Source: Gammaproteobacteria bacterium UBA7803
Lineage (GTDB): Bacteria > Pseudomonadota > Gammaproteobacteria > Pseudomonadales > Azotimanducaceae
Assembly (NCBI GenBank): GCA_002480525.1
Contig: DLCH01000028.1
Location: 11,679-28,542 of the forward strand
Direction of reading: 5' to 3'
Length of the DNA: 16,864 bases
Below the pieces are notes generated by a model. That model was not told the DNA's origin and did not search any database. It was given only the letters and a program-made list of their open reading frames with translations. Numbering within the stretch: the stretch's first letter is position 1; every line of letters begins with the position of its first letter. This document shows positions 7,050 to 15,631 of the stretch, in pieces. Position numbers and translations under genes: made by a program.

Positions 7050-9518
7050 ATGTTTGGTTACCTGCTCAGTCGCGGTGACGACGGGCGTCGTGCGTCCGGC
7101 GGAAGCTGGCGCCGGGTCGGCGGAGGGCTGATGGCGTCGGCGCTGCTGGCCGCGGCGTCGTCCTCCTGGGCGCTGGGCCTCGGCGACATCGAACTCGACT
7201 CCGCGCTCAACGAGAAGCTGGACGCCCAGATCGAGCTGTTCGACGCGGAGGGTCTGCAGCCGACGGAAGTGATCGTCTCGCTGGCCTCCGCGGACGATTT
7301 CGAACGCATCGGCGTCGAACGTTTCTTCTTCCTCACGGACCTGCGCTTCGAGGTCGCCTTCGGCCCGGAAGGCGTGCGTCACGTCCAGGTCACCAGCACC
7401 CAGCCGGTGACGGAGCCTTATCTCAATTTCCTGGTCGAGGTGCTGTGGCCGAGCGGCCGGCTGCTCAAGGAGTACACGCTGCTGCTCGACCCGCCGACCT
7501 TCAGCCCGGCGCCCGCGCCGGCGGTGGCGGCGCCGAGCCAGTCGCGCCAGCAGGACAGCGGCGCAGGCCGGGTTCAGCGCGAGCCGCGCCAGGCCGCGTC
7601 GTCCGGCACCCGGGTGCAGCTCGCACCGGGCCGCGGCGGCGAGCCGTCGCCCCTCGACGACGGCGTGGTGGACGGCGAGTACCGGATGACGGATCGCAAC
7701 GACACCCTGTGGAGCATCGCCGCCCGCACCCGGCCGTCGGACGCGGTCAGCGTGCAGCAGAACATGCTGGCCATCCAGCGGCTCAATCCGGACGCGTTCC
7801 TGAACGACAACATCAACCTGCTCAAGGCGGGCTATACCCTGCGCCTGCCGACGGAACAGCAGGCGCTGTCGCTGACGGATGCCGAGGCCGGCCAGCAGGT
7901 GGCCATGCAGAACGAGGACTGGCGCGCGCTGCAGCGCGGCGAGGCGCCGCGCAGCCGGGGCGACGCGCCGGCCCGCCAGGTGGCCGCCGAGGACGGGTCC
8001 GGGTCGAACCTCCGGGCACCGGTGGATGCGACCCCCCGGGGTGACGCGCCCGCCGCGGAGCGCGGCCCGGATGGCCAGCTCCGCATCGTCGCCGGCGCCG
8101 GTGAGACCGCCGCCGGCGGTACCGATGCCGAGACCGCGGAGGCCCTCAACGCCGCGCGGGAAGAGCAGGACCGTCTGGGCCGGGAGGTCGAATCGCTGAC
8201 GGAAGAGCTGAGCCGCGAGAAGGAACTCGCGAGCAACCAGATCGCGGTGAAGGATCGCCAGCTCGAGGTCAAGGACCAGCAGATCGCCGAGATGCAGGCC
8301 GAGCTGGAGCGCCTGCGTCAGCAGGCCGGTCAGCAGGGCACGACTACGCAGAGTCAAAACCAGAGCGCGTCCGCCGCCAAGGCCTGGTGGCAGTCCCCGT
8401 TCGTCCTGTGGGGTGGCGCCGGCGCTGTGGTTTTGCTTCTGGTCTACGGCCTGATCGCCGCCCGGCGCCGCCGGGCCGAGGCCGACGACTTCTATCCCGA
8501 GGTGTCCGAGACGGGCGCCTTCGACCAGCCCGCGGCAGCGGCGGCCGGCACCGCGGCAGCGGCAGCGACGGTGGCCGCGAGCGCCGCGGTGGAGGATGAC
8601 GAGGACGAGCGCGTGCTCGAGTTCGACGACGACGAGGCCCCGGCCGCCGCCGACGTCGACGCCGGCGACGACGCCGCAGCGGACGCCGGGGAACCGGCCG
8701 CCGTCACCAGCGCCGGTTCGGAGACCAGCGACGTCATCGGCGAAGCGGACATCTACATCGCCTACGGCCGCTATCCCCAGGCGATCGGCCTGCTGCTCGG
8801 CGTCCTCGAGGAGGATCCGGGCCGCAACGACGTGCGGCTGAAGCTGCTGGAGCTGTACGCCGAGACCCGCGACCGCGAGGCGTTCGACACGCACATGGCC
8901 GAGCTGGTGCAGCGCTGCGACGACGAAGAGGCGCTGCTCACCGCCAGGGAACTGGCGCAGCAGTTCGGCGACGAGCCGGCGCCGGCCACCGACGTGCCGG
9001 ACATCACCTCGCTGGACGAGGACGATGACGCTGGCATCGAGATGTCGGAGAGCGGGTCGGCGGAGGACGCCGGCGGCTTCGACCTGGTGGACGACGACGC
9101 CGACGCGCCGGACCAGGCGGAGGATTTCGAGCTCGAGCTCGACGAGGTCGACGCGGACGAGGCTGCCGTGTCCCGCACGGCGGCGGCACCGGGCGACGCT
9201 CTGGGCGGCGACCTCGGGATCGACTTCGACCCCGAGCGGGACCGCGACGACAACGGTGGGGCGGTGACGGAGGATCTTGACGCCGGGAACCTCGGCGATG
9301 CCGACGACATCGAGCTCGACCTGGACGACGAGGCGCTCGGCGACGACGCCTTCGATTTCGCCGACGAGGGCGACACCGCCAGCACCAAGCTCGATCTGGC
9401 CCGCGCCTACATCGACATGGGTGACCAGGACGGGGCCCGGGACATCCTGAACGAGGTCGTGGCCGAGGGGAACGCCGAGCAGCAGCAGCGCGCTCAGGCC
9501 ATGCTCGAAGAGCTCTGA
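7050..9518 (+). CDS. fimV: FimV/HubP-family inner-membrane polar hub protein with LysM domain
   Basis: FimV proteins bind peptidoglycan, help assemble the type IV pilus secretin and organise the cell pole. The 822-aa protein has a signal-like stretch (GGGLMASALLAAASSSWA) after an Arg-rich N-terminus; LGLGDIELDSALNEKLDA, the start of the conserved FimV N-terminal domain; a Pro/Ala/Gln linker; a LysM domain from about 209 to 270; a coiled coil (about 363-432, ELSREKELASNQI and following); one membrane segment (about 449-470); then an acidic, Ala/Asp/Glu-rich cytoplasmic half with a TPR-like part (about 565-625) and the C-terminal FimV motif STKLDLARAYIDMGD (778 on). The ATG at 7050 (GGAAAGGGG upstream) is preferred over 7131, which would lack a basic n-region. 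No pilus genes are nearby. fimV before truA is the usual gammaproteobacterial order. Confidence 0.92.
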   Translation: MFGYLLSRGDDGRRASGGSWRRVGGGLMASALLAAASSSWALGLGDIELDSALNEKLDAQIELFDAEGLQPTEVIVSLASADDFERIGVERFFFLTDLRFEVAFGPEGVRHVQVTSTQPVTEPYLNFLVEVLWPSGRLLKEYTLLLDPPTFSPAPAPAVAAPSQSRQQDSGAGRVQREPRQAASSGTRVQLAPGRGGEPSPLDDGVVDGEYRMTDRNDTLWSIAARTRPSDAVSVQQNMLAIQRLNPDAFLNDNINLLKAGYTLRLPTEQQALSLTDAEAGQQVAMQNEDWRALQRGEAPRSRGDAPARQVAAEDGSGSNLRAPVDATPRGDAPAAERGPDGQLRIVAGAGETAAGGTDAETAEALNAAREEQDRLGREVESLTEELSREKELASNQIAVKDRQLEVKDQQIAEMQAELERLRQQAGQQGTTTQSQNQSASAAKAWWQSPFVLWGGAGAVVLLLVYGLIAARRRRAEADDFYPEVSETGAFDQPAAAAAGTAAAAATVAASAAVEDDEDERVLEFDDDEAPAAADVDAGDDAAADAGEPAAVTSAGSETSDVIGEADIYIAYGRYPQAIGLLLGVLEEDPGRNDVRLKLLELYAETRDREAFDTHMAELVQRCDDEEALLTARELAQQFGDEPAPATDVPDITSLDEDDDAGIEMSESGSAEDAGGFDLVDDDADAPDQAEDFELELDEVDADEAAVSRTAAAPGDALGGDLGIDFDPERDRDDNGGAVTEDLDAGNLGDADDIELDLDDEALGDDAFDFADEGDTASTKLDLARAYIDMGDQDGARDILNEVVAEGNAEQQQRAQAMLEEL

Positions 9519-9537
9519 TCCGGGCGCCGGGGCTGCG

Positions 9538-10335
9538 ATGCGTATCGCGCTCGGCGTCGAGTACGACGGAGCCGCGTTCCGCGGCTTCCAGTTCCAGACC
9601 AACGCGCCGTCGGTGCAGGCGGCCCTGGAGGCCGGCCTGGGCCGGATCGCCGACGAGCCGGTGCGGCTGGCCGCGGCGGGACGCACCGACGCCGGCGTCC
9701 ACGCCACCGGCCAGGTGGTCGGTTTCGACACCGCCGCCGAGCGGCCCCTGGAGGCCTGGGTGCGCGGCGTCAACGCGGTCACGCCGGCGGGCGTGAAAGT
9801 GCGCTGGGCGCGCCGGGTCGACCCGGCCTTTCACGCCCGCTACAGCGCCGTCGCGCGGCGCTACCAGTACGTGTTCCACGACGATCGCGTCCCCTCGCCG
9901 CTGCTGGCCGGGCGGGTCACGCCGGCGCGCCCGCTCGACGCCGACGCCATGCACCGGGCCGCCCAGTGGCTGCTCGGCGAGCACGACTTCTCCAGCTTCC
10001 GGGCAGCGGGCTGCCAGTCCCTGTCCGCGCACCGCTGCGTCCATCGCCTGACGGTCAGCCGCGCCGCGTCCTTCGTGGTGGTCGACATCACCGCGAACGC
10101 GTTCCTGCTGCACATGGTGCGCAACGTGGCCGGCGCCCTGGCGGACGTGGGGACCGGGGCCCGGGCGGAATCCTGGCTGCGCGACGCGCTGCTGGCCCGG
10201 GACCGGGGCGTCGTCGGCGCCACCGCGGCGCCGGACGGACTCTACCTGGTCGACGTGCACTACCCGGACCAGGACTTTCCGCCGGGCCGGCCGGCCGGCC
10301 CGCTGCAGGCCCTGGGAGGCTTGGACCGGTTCTGA
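9538..10335 (+). CDS. truA: tRNA pseudouridine(38-40) synthase
   Basis: TruA isomerises uridines 38-40 of the tRNA anticodon arm to pseudouridine, without a cofactor. The 265-aa protein matches the family: RIALGVEYDGAAFRGFQ at the N-terminus, the catalytic Asp51 in AGRTDAGVHATGQV, FHARYSA.ARRYQYV, LLGEHDFSSFRAAGCQS, and ANAFLLHMVRNVAG. E. coli has YYGWQRQ where this protein has FRGFQFQ; Phe for Trp is a mild change in a region that is not catalytic. It starts 19 nt after fimV with only a GGGG-containing weak Shine-Dalgarno sequence, so it is probably coexpressed with fimV. Its 3' end may carry the -35 box of the trpF promoter. Confidence 0.95.
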   Translation: MRIALGVEYDGAAFRGFQFQTNAPSVQAALEAGLGRIADEPVRLAAAGRTDAGVHATGQVVGFDTAAERPLEAWVRGVNAVTPAGVKVRWARRVDPAFHARYSAVARRYQYVFHDDRVPSPLLAGRVTPARPLDADAMHRAAQWLLGEHDFSSFRAAGCQSLSAHRCVHRLTVSRAASFVVVDITANAFLLHMVRNVAGALADVGTGARAESWLRDALLARDRGVVGATAAPDGLYLVDVHYPDQDFPPGRPAGPLQALGGLDRF

Positions 10336-10350
10336 CGAGTCCGGTACACT
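10321..10350 (+). promoter_or_regulatory. Candidate promoter for the trpF-trpB-trpA group
   Basis: TTGGAC (10321-10326), an 18-nt spacer and TACACT (10345-10350) match the sigma-70 consensus at 3 and 4 of 6 positions. The -35 lies in the last truA codons. The gap to trpF shows no leader peptide with consecutive Trp codons, so classical attenuation is not indicated. Confidence 0.35.
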
Positions 10351-10387
10351 TGCGCGTTTCCCGAGCGGCGCGTCGCCCGCCGCGGTT

Positions 10388-10406
10388 GCCGCCGAACCCC
10401 GGCGGC
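10388..10406 (+). other. Hairpin in the truA-trpF gap
   Basis: GCCGCCG (10388-10394) pairs perfectly with CGGCGGC (10400-10406) around AACCC. It sits about 100 nt before trpF and has no T-run. It could be a weak truA terminator or a leader structure. Confidence 0.4.
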
Positions 10407-10473
10407 GCACGACGGGCCCCTGGCAGCCCTCGAAGCGGACCCTCCGCGCCGACTCTCGCAGCGGATGCCTTCG

Positions 10474-10499
10474 GCGGACTCTCTGAGCGGACCCTCTGA
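10474..10499 (+). repeat. Two abutting 13-bp repeats just upstream of trpF
   Basis: GCGGACTCTCTGA (10474-10486) is followed directly by GCGGACCCTCTGA (10487-10499), 12 of 13 identical. AGCGGACCCTC recurs at 10434-10444. The second unit ends 7 nt before the trpF ATG, where a Shine-Dalgarno sequence would be expected and none is strong. Confidence 0.6.
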
Positions 10500-10506
10500 G
10501 CGAGCA

Positions 10507-11119
10507 ATGACCACCAGAATCAAGATCTGTGGCATCACACGGGACGCCGATGCCGATGCGGTCGTGACCGCCGGGGCCGACGCGCTCGGCCTGAACTTCG
10601 CGCCCCGCAGTCCGCGCTGCGTGGCCGTGGACGTCGCCGCGCGCATCGCCGATCGGGTGGCCGGCGCGGTGACGCGGGTCGGGCTGTTCGTCGACCCGGC
10701 GCCCGACGAGGTACGCCGGGTGCTGGAGGCCGTGCCGCTCGACGTGCTGCAGTTTCACGGCGACGAGACGCCGGAATTCTGCGGTTCGTTCGGGATGCCG
10801 TACATGAAGGCCCTCCGGGTCCGCGAGCCGCTGGACATGGCGGACCTGGAGCGCCGCTTCGCCGACGCCTGCTGCCTGCTGCTGGATGCCTTCGTGCCGG
10901 GTCAGCCGGGGGGCACCGGCCAGCGGTTCGACTGGTCGCTGTGGCCGGCGGGTTCCGCGCTGCCGCTGGTGCTGGCGGGCGGGCTGACGCCGGACAACGT
11001 GGCGGAGGCGATCACGAGGCTGGCGCCCTGGGGCGTGGACGTGAGCGGCGGCGTGGAAGGCCCGTGCAAGGGCCAAAAGGATCCGCAGAGAATCGAAGCA
11101 TTCGTTCGAGAGGTGAAGC

Positions 11120-11133
<14 letters not shown>
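10507..11133 (+). CDS. trpF: Phosphoribosylanthranilate isomerase
   Basis: TrpF performs the Amadori rearrangement of N-(5-phosphoribosyl)anthranilate to CdRP in tryptophan synthesis. The 208-aa (beta/alpha)8 protein begins TTRIKICGITRDAD, with the catalytic Cys8 in KICGI, and has GLNFAPRSPRCV, GLFVDP, LQFHGDE, the conserved acidic residue in LLLDAFVPG, and the phosphate-binding LAGGLTPDNV and VDVSGGVEGPCKGQKD motifs. The frame stays open upstream to 10465, but the ATG at 10507 gives the family N-terminus. It is translated separately from truA after a 171-nt gap and overlaps trpB by 14 nt. trpC and the trpE/G/D genes are not in the window, so the pathway is split. Confidence 0.96.
11109..11116 (+). 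promoter_or_regulatory. Ribosome binding site deciding the trpB GTG start
   Basis: AGAGGTGA lies inside the trpF 3' end, with AGAGG ending 6 nt before the GTG at 11120. The next possible GTG at 11150 has no correctly spaced Shine-Dalgarno sequence. Confidence 0.65.
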
Positions 11134-12321
<1,188 letters not shown>

Positions 12322-12325
<4 letters not shown>

Positions 12326-13143
12326 CCGCTCCGGGCAGGCTGGACGCACGGCTGGCGGAGCTGCGCCGGGCGCAGCGCAAGGCGCTGGTGACCTTCATCA
12401 CCGCCGGCGACCCGGTGCCGTCGGCCACCGTGCCGGCGCTGCACGCGCTGGTGCGCGGCGGCGCCGACGTGCTGGAGCTGGGCGTGCCGTTCTCGGACCC
12501 GGAAGCGGAGGGGCCGGCCATTCAGCGCTCCTCGGAACGGGGCCTGGCCCAGGGCATGACGCTGCGGGGCTGCCTGGACCTCGTGCGCGCTTTCCGCGAA
12601 GACGACGATGCGACGCCGGTGGTGCTGATGGGCTACCTGAACTCCGTGCTGGCCATGGGGGAGACGCGGTTCGCGGAAGCGGCGGCTGAAGCCGGCGTCG
12701 ACGGGCTGATCATGGTCAACCTGCCGCCCGAGGAGGCAGGCTCCCTGCAGGCGGCCCTCGATCGCCAGGGCATCCGGCTGATCTTCCTGGTCGCTCCGAC
12801 CACCACGCCGGAACGCGCGCGCCGGATTCTCGATGCCGCCTCCGGCTTCGTCTACTACGTGTCGCTCAAGGGCATCACCGGCGCCGACCACCTGGACACC
12901 GCCGCGGTGGGGGAGAAGCTCAAGTGGCTGCGGGGCCTCACCGAGCTGCCGGTGATGGTCGGCTTCGGCATCAAGGACGGCGCCTCGGCGCGGGCCGTGG
13001 CCGCCCATGCGGACGGCGCCGTGGTGGGCTCGGCGCTGGTGCGCATCATGGCGGAATGCGCGGACGACCCCGCCAGCATCGCCGGTCGCCTCACGGACCA
13101 GGCGCGGGAGATCCGCGCGGCGCTGGACGCGCCCGGTCGATGA
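12322..13143 (+). CDS. trpA: Tryptophan synthase alpha subunit
   Basis: TrpA cleaves indole-3-glycerol phosphate to indole, which is channelled to TrpB. The 273-aa TIM-barrel protein starts at a GTG overlapping the trpB stop. It has KALVTFITAGDP, the catalytic Glu52 (E. coli Glu49) in LELGVPFSDP, VDGLIMVNLPPEE, VYYVSLKGITGA, VGFGIKDGASARA and ADGAVVGSALV. One deviation: the segment reads PFSDPEAEGPAIQ, so the position of the second E. coli catalytic acid, Asp60 in PLADGP, is Glu63. This keeps the carboxylate but lengthens the side chain. Otherwise the protein is intact and next to trpB, so it is probably functional. Confidence 0.95.
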
Positions 13144-13163
13144 TCCGGCGGCGGCGCGCGGGG

Positions 13164-13183
13164 CTGGCTCACCCATGAGCCAG
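13164..13183 (+). promoter_or_regulatory. Hairpin covering the folC start codon
   Basis: CTGGCTC (13164-13170) and GAGCCAG (13177-13183) form a perfect 7-bp stem around a 6-nt loop, ACCCAT. The folC ATG at 13175-13177 lies at the loop edge with its G in the stem. Combined with the lack of a good Shine-Dalgarno sequence, folding would hinder initiation unless ribosomes finishing trpA, 31 nt upstream, open it. Confidence 0.4.
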
Positions 13184-14503
13184 GCGCGTTCGCTCGCCGA
13201 GTGGCTCGCCTATGCGGAGTCCGTCCACCCGGTCGGCATCGACATGGGCCTGGCCCGGGTCGGCGAGGTCGCGGCGCGGCTCGGCTTCGCGCCGCCGGGC
13301 CATCGGCCCGCGCCGAAGTCGGTGATCGTCGCCGGCACCAACGGCAAGGGCTCCACCTGCCTCGCCATCGAAACCCTGCTGCTGGGCGCCGGGCTGCGGG
13401 TCGGGACGACCCTGTCGCCCCACGTGCATCGCTTCAACGAGCGTGTTCGGGTCGACGGCCGGGAGCTCGACGACGCCACGCTGTGCCGCGCCTTCGCGGC
13501 CGTGGAGGCGGCGCGGGACGGGGTAGGACTGACCTATTTCGAGTTCTCCGCGCTGGTCGCGCTGTGGTGCTTCCGCGATGCCGGGGTGGACGTGGCGGTG
13601 CTCGAGGTGGGCCTCGGCGGCCGGCTCGACGCCTTCAACCTGGTGTCCGCCGACGTCGCCGTGGTGACCAGCATCGGGCTGGATCATCAGGCCCATCTCG
13701 GCGACGACGTGGAGACCATCGGCCGGGAGAAGGCGGGCGTGTTCCGGCCCGGCCAGCGGGTGGTGCTGGGCGCGGACGTCAGCGCGTCGGTGCCGGCCGA
13801 GGCCGCCCGGCTCGGCTGCGAGGCCACGCGCCTGGGCGTCGATTTCCACGTGGAGGCGGACGCCGACACCTGGGTGTTCCGCCGCGGCGACCGGCGGCTG
13901 TCCGGTCCGCGCGGGCCGCTGGCGCCGGCCAACTGCGCCCTGGCCGTGGAGGCTGCCGCGGCTTTGACCGGGCTCGACGGCCCGGAACTCGTCGCGCTCG
14001 GCGGCGTGACCTTTCCGGGACGCCTGGAGACCTGGCGCCTCGAAGCCACTCCGGGGGCGCCGCGGCTGCTGGTGGACGTGGCGCACAATCCGGCGGGGGC
14101 ACGCTTCCTCGCCGATCAGATCGCTCAGCGCGGCCTCGGGCAGCGCCTGGTCGGCGTGCTCGGCATGCTCGCCGACAAGGACGCGCCGGGGGTGGCGGCT
14201 GCGCTGGACGATCGGGTGAGCGACTGGATCTGCGTTCCGACCCGCGGCGCCCGCGGACGGCGGGCCGATGCCCTGGCCGCCGCCATCGCGCCGCGGCCGG
14301 CCCGGGTCGCGGCGGATCTCCGGACCGGGCTCGAGATGGCGCTTTCGTCGTCGGCGGGCCGGGATGGTATCCTCGCGCTCGGGTCGTTCGACGTGGTCGA
14401 GCAGGTGCGCGATCTGCTGGGCGCGGGGTTCGCGGGTGCCGTGGCCGAGACCGCGGCCACGCGTGCGGCGGCCCGGAAAGCTGCCAGGGAACTGCCGAGT
14501 TGA
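13175..14503 (+). CDS. folC: Bifunctional folylpolyglutamate/dihydrofolate synthase
   Basis: FolC adds glutamate to dihydropteroate and to reduced folates with ATP, retaining folates in the cell. The 442-aa Mur-ligase-like protein has ARSLAEWLAYAESVHPVGIDMGL at the N-terminus (written here in part), the ATP-binding P-loop GTNGKGST (54-61), SPHVHRFNERVRV, LEVGLGGRLDAFN, the family signature TSIGLDHQAHLGD followed by IGREKAGVF, and the C-terminal-domain DVAHNPAGA. The ATG at 13175 fits the family start. It follows trpA by 31 nt; many relatives carry accD at this place and it is missing here. The stop overlaps the TTG of the SPOR gene. Confidence 0.95.
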   Translation: MSQARSLAEWLAYAESVHPVGIDMGLARVGEVAARLGFAPPGHRPAPKSVIVAGTNGKGSTCLAIETLLLGAGLRVGTTLSPHVHRFNERVRVDGRELDDATLCRAFAAVEAARDGVGLTYFEFSALVALWCFRDAGVDVAVLEVGLGGRLDAFNLVSADVAVVTSIGLDHQAHLGDDVETIGREKAGVFRPGQRVVLGADVSASVPAEAARLGCEATRLGVDFHVEADADTWVFRRGDRRLSGPRGPLAPANCALAVEAAAALTGLDGPELVALGGVTFPGRLETWRLEATPGAPRLLVDVAHNPAGARFLADQIAQRGLGQRLVGVLGMLADKDAPGVAAALDDRVSDWICVPTRGARGRRADALAAAIAPRPARVAADLRTGLEMALSSSAGRDGILALGSFDVVEQVRDLLGAGFAGAVAETAATRAAARKAARELPS

Positions 14504-15027
14504 GAGAGGAAACCCGCTACCGAGTCACGGGCAGTCTGTTTCTGCTGGCCCTGGCGGTGATCTGTCTGCCGATGCTGTTCGACGGCGCCGGGCTGCCGGC
14601 CGAGGAGCTGCCGCCGCTGGACTTCGACGAGCCCCTGCCGGAGCCCGAGATCGCGCCGGTGCCGGCCCCGGAGTCCGATTTCGTCGAACGGGTCGAGACC
14701 CTGCGCGAGCAGGTCGACGAACAGGGGTTTCTGACCGACAGCGGCACCCGGTTCGGCGAGCCCGTGCTCACCGACGCCAACGCCGACACCGACGTCTGGG
14801 CCGTTCAGGTGGCGAGCTTCGCCGACACCGACAACGCCGAGAACTTCCGCGGCAGGCTGCGCGGCGACGGCTACGAAGCCTTCCTCTCCACGGTCAGGAC
14901 GGACGATCAGGTGCTGAGCCGGGTGGCGGTGGGGCCGCTGCTCGACCGGCAGGAGGCGGAGTCGCTGCAGCGCGAGCTGTCCGCCCGCTACGACACCCAG
15001 GCCCGCCTCATGGCCTTCTCGAACTGA
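14500..15027 (+). CDS. dedD: DedD-like SPOR-domain protein
   Basis: The 175-aa protein has a short cytoplasmic basic N-terminus (REETRYRVTG), one membrane anchor (about residues 10-28, SLFLLALAVICLPMLF), a Pro/Glu-rich periplasmic linker and a C-terminal SPOR domain (about 98-173) starting VWAVQVASFADTDNAENF. SPOR domains bind denuded septal peptidoglycan, and E. coli DedD acts in cell division; the same position between folC and cvpA supports the name, while sequence identity in the linker is low. The start is TTG at 14500, overlapping the folC stop as TTGA, with AGGGA at 14486-14490; no other start allows the full membrane segment. Confidence 0.88.
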   Translation: MREETRYRVTGSLFLLALAVICLPMLFDGAGLPAEELPPLDFDEPLPEPEIAPVPAPESDFVERVETLREQVDEQGFLTDSGTRFGEPVLTDANADTDVWAVQVASFADTDNAENFRGRLRGDGYEAFLSTVRTDDQVLSRVAVGPLLDRQEAESLQRELSARYDTQARLMAFSN

Positions 15028-15043
15028 GCGCCGCGCGGACACC

Positions 15044-15565
15044 ATGGCAACCGTCGACATCGTCATCCTAATCGTCGTGCTGCTGTCCGCCGTCATCGGG
15101 CTGGTGCGGGGGCTGCTCAAGGAGGTGCTGTCCCTTGCATCGTGGGTGGCAGCCTTTATCCTCGCGCTGTACTTCGCACCGCCGGTGTCCGACCGGCTGG
15201 CCGGCCAGCTCGCCGACGAGTCGGTGAGGCTGGTGGTCGCCTTCATCGCGGTGTTCCTCGTCACGCTGATCGCAGGAGGCATCGTTCAGTGGCTCGCCGG
15301 TCTGCTGGTCAAGAGCACGGGCCTGTCGGGCACCGACCGCTTTCTCGGATTCGTCTTCGGCAGCGCCCGCGGCGTGCTGGCCTGCGTCGTCACGCTCATC
15401 GCGCTGCGCCGGTTCGCCGAGGCCGGCGACTGGTGGGACGGCTCGGTGCTGGTTCCGCAGCTCCTGGCCTTCGAGAACCAGGTGCTGGACTGGCTCGGCC
15501 GCGCCCAGGACTGGGTGGTCGATCTCGGCGCCCGGGAATCCGTTCTGCCATCCGGCCGGCCATGA
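15044..15565 (+). CDS. cvpA: CvpA family inner-membrane protein
   Basis: A 173-aa membrane protein with four predicted helices: about residues 4-21 (VILIVVLLSAVIGLVRG), 28-45, 61-85 and 98-118. The RGLLKEVLSL segment after helix one and the FLGFVFGSARG before helix four are typical of the CvpA family. CvpA was named for colicin V production in E. coli; its biochemical role is not settled, with an envelope-related role the usual view. The ATG follows the SPOR gene by 16 nt with a poor Shine-Dalgarno sequence, suggesting coupled expression. cvpA-purF is a well-known pair. Confidence 0.93.
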   Translation: MATVDIVILIVVLLSAVIGLVRGLLKEVLSLASWVAAFILALYFAPPVSDRLAGQLADESVRLVVAFIAVFLVTLIAGGIVQWLAGLLVKSTGLSGTDRFLGFVFGSARGVLACVVTLIALRRFAEAGDWWDGSVLVPQLLAFENQVLDWLGRAQDWVVDLGARESVLPSGRP

Positions 15566-15631
15566 TGCGGCGGTCACCGCGCCTGCAGTCCGCCATCCTG
15601 CATTTCCCCATCAGGAGCTTCGAATAACCTC

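Noticed and set aside
6940..7131. TTG-initiated 63-codon frame beginning EQWIEQWI
   Set aside because: It overlaps the fimV start, lacks a ribosome binding site, and its repeat comes from the 12-bp DNA repeat.
6813..9782. A 989-codon open frame on the minus strand across fimV and into truA
   Set aside because: High-GC genes commonly leave the opposite strand free of stops. The translation is Arg/Ala/His/Gly-rich with no recognisable domain, and the + strand fimV and truA have clear family motifs and codon bias.
10336..10506. Trp attenuator before trpF
   Set aside because: No short ORF with consecutive Trp codons and no hairpin followed by a T-run; only one TGG occurs in the gap.
9004..11076. 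A 690-codon minus-strand frame over the end of fimV, truA and trpF
   Set aside because: It runs antisense to truA and trpF, which are unambiguous, and its composition is low-complexity Arg/Pro/Gly. It is a GC-driven shadow.
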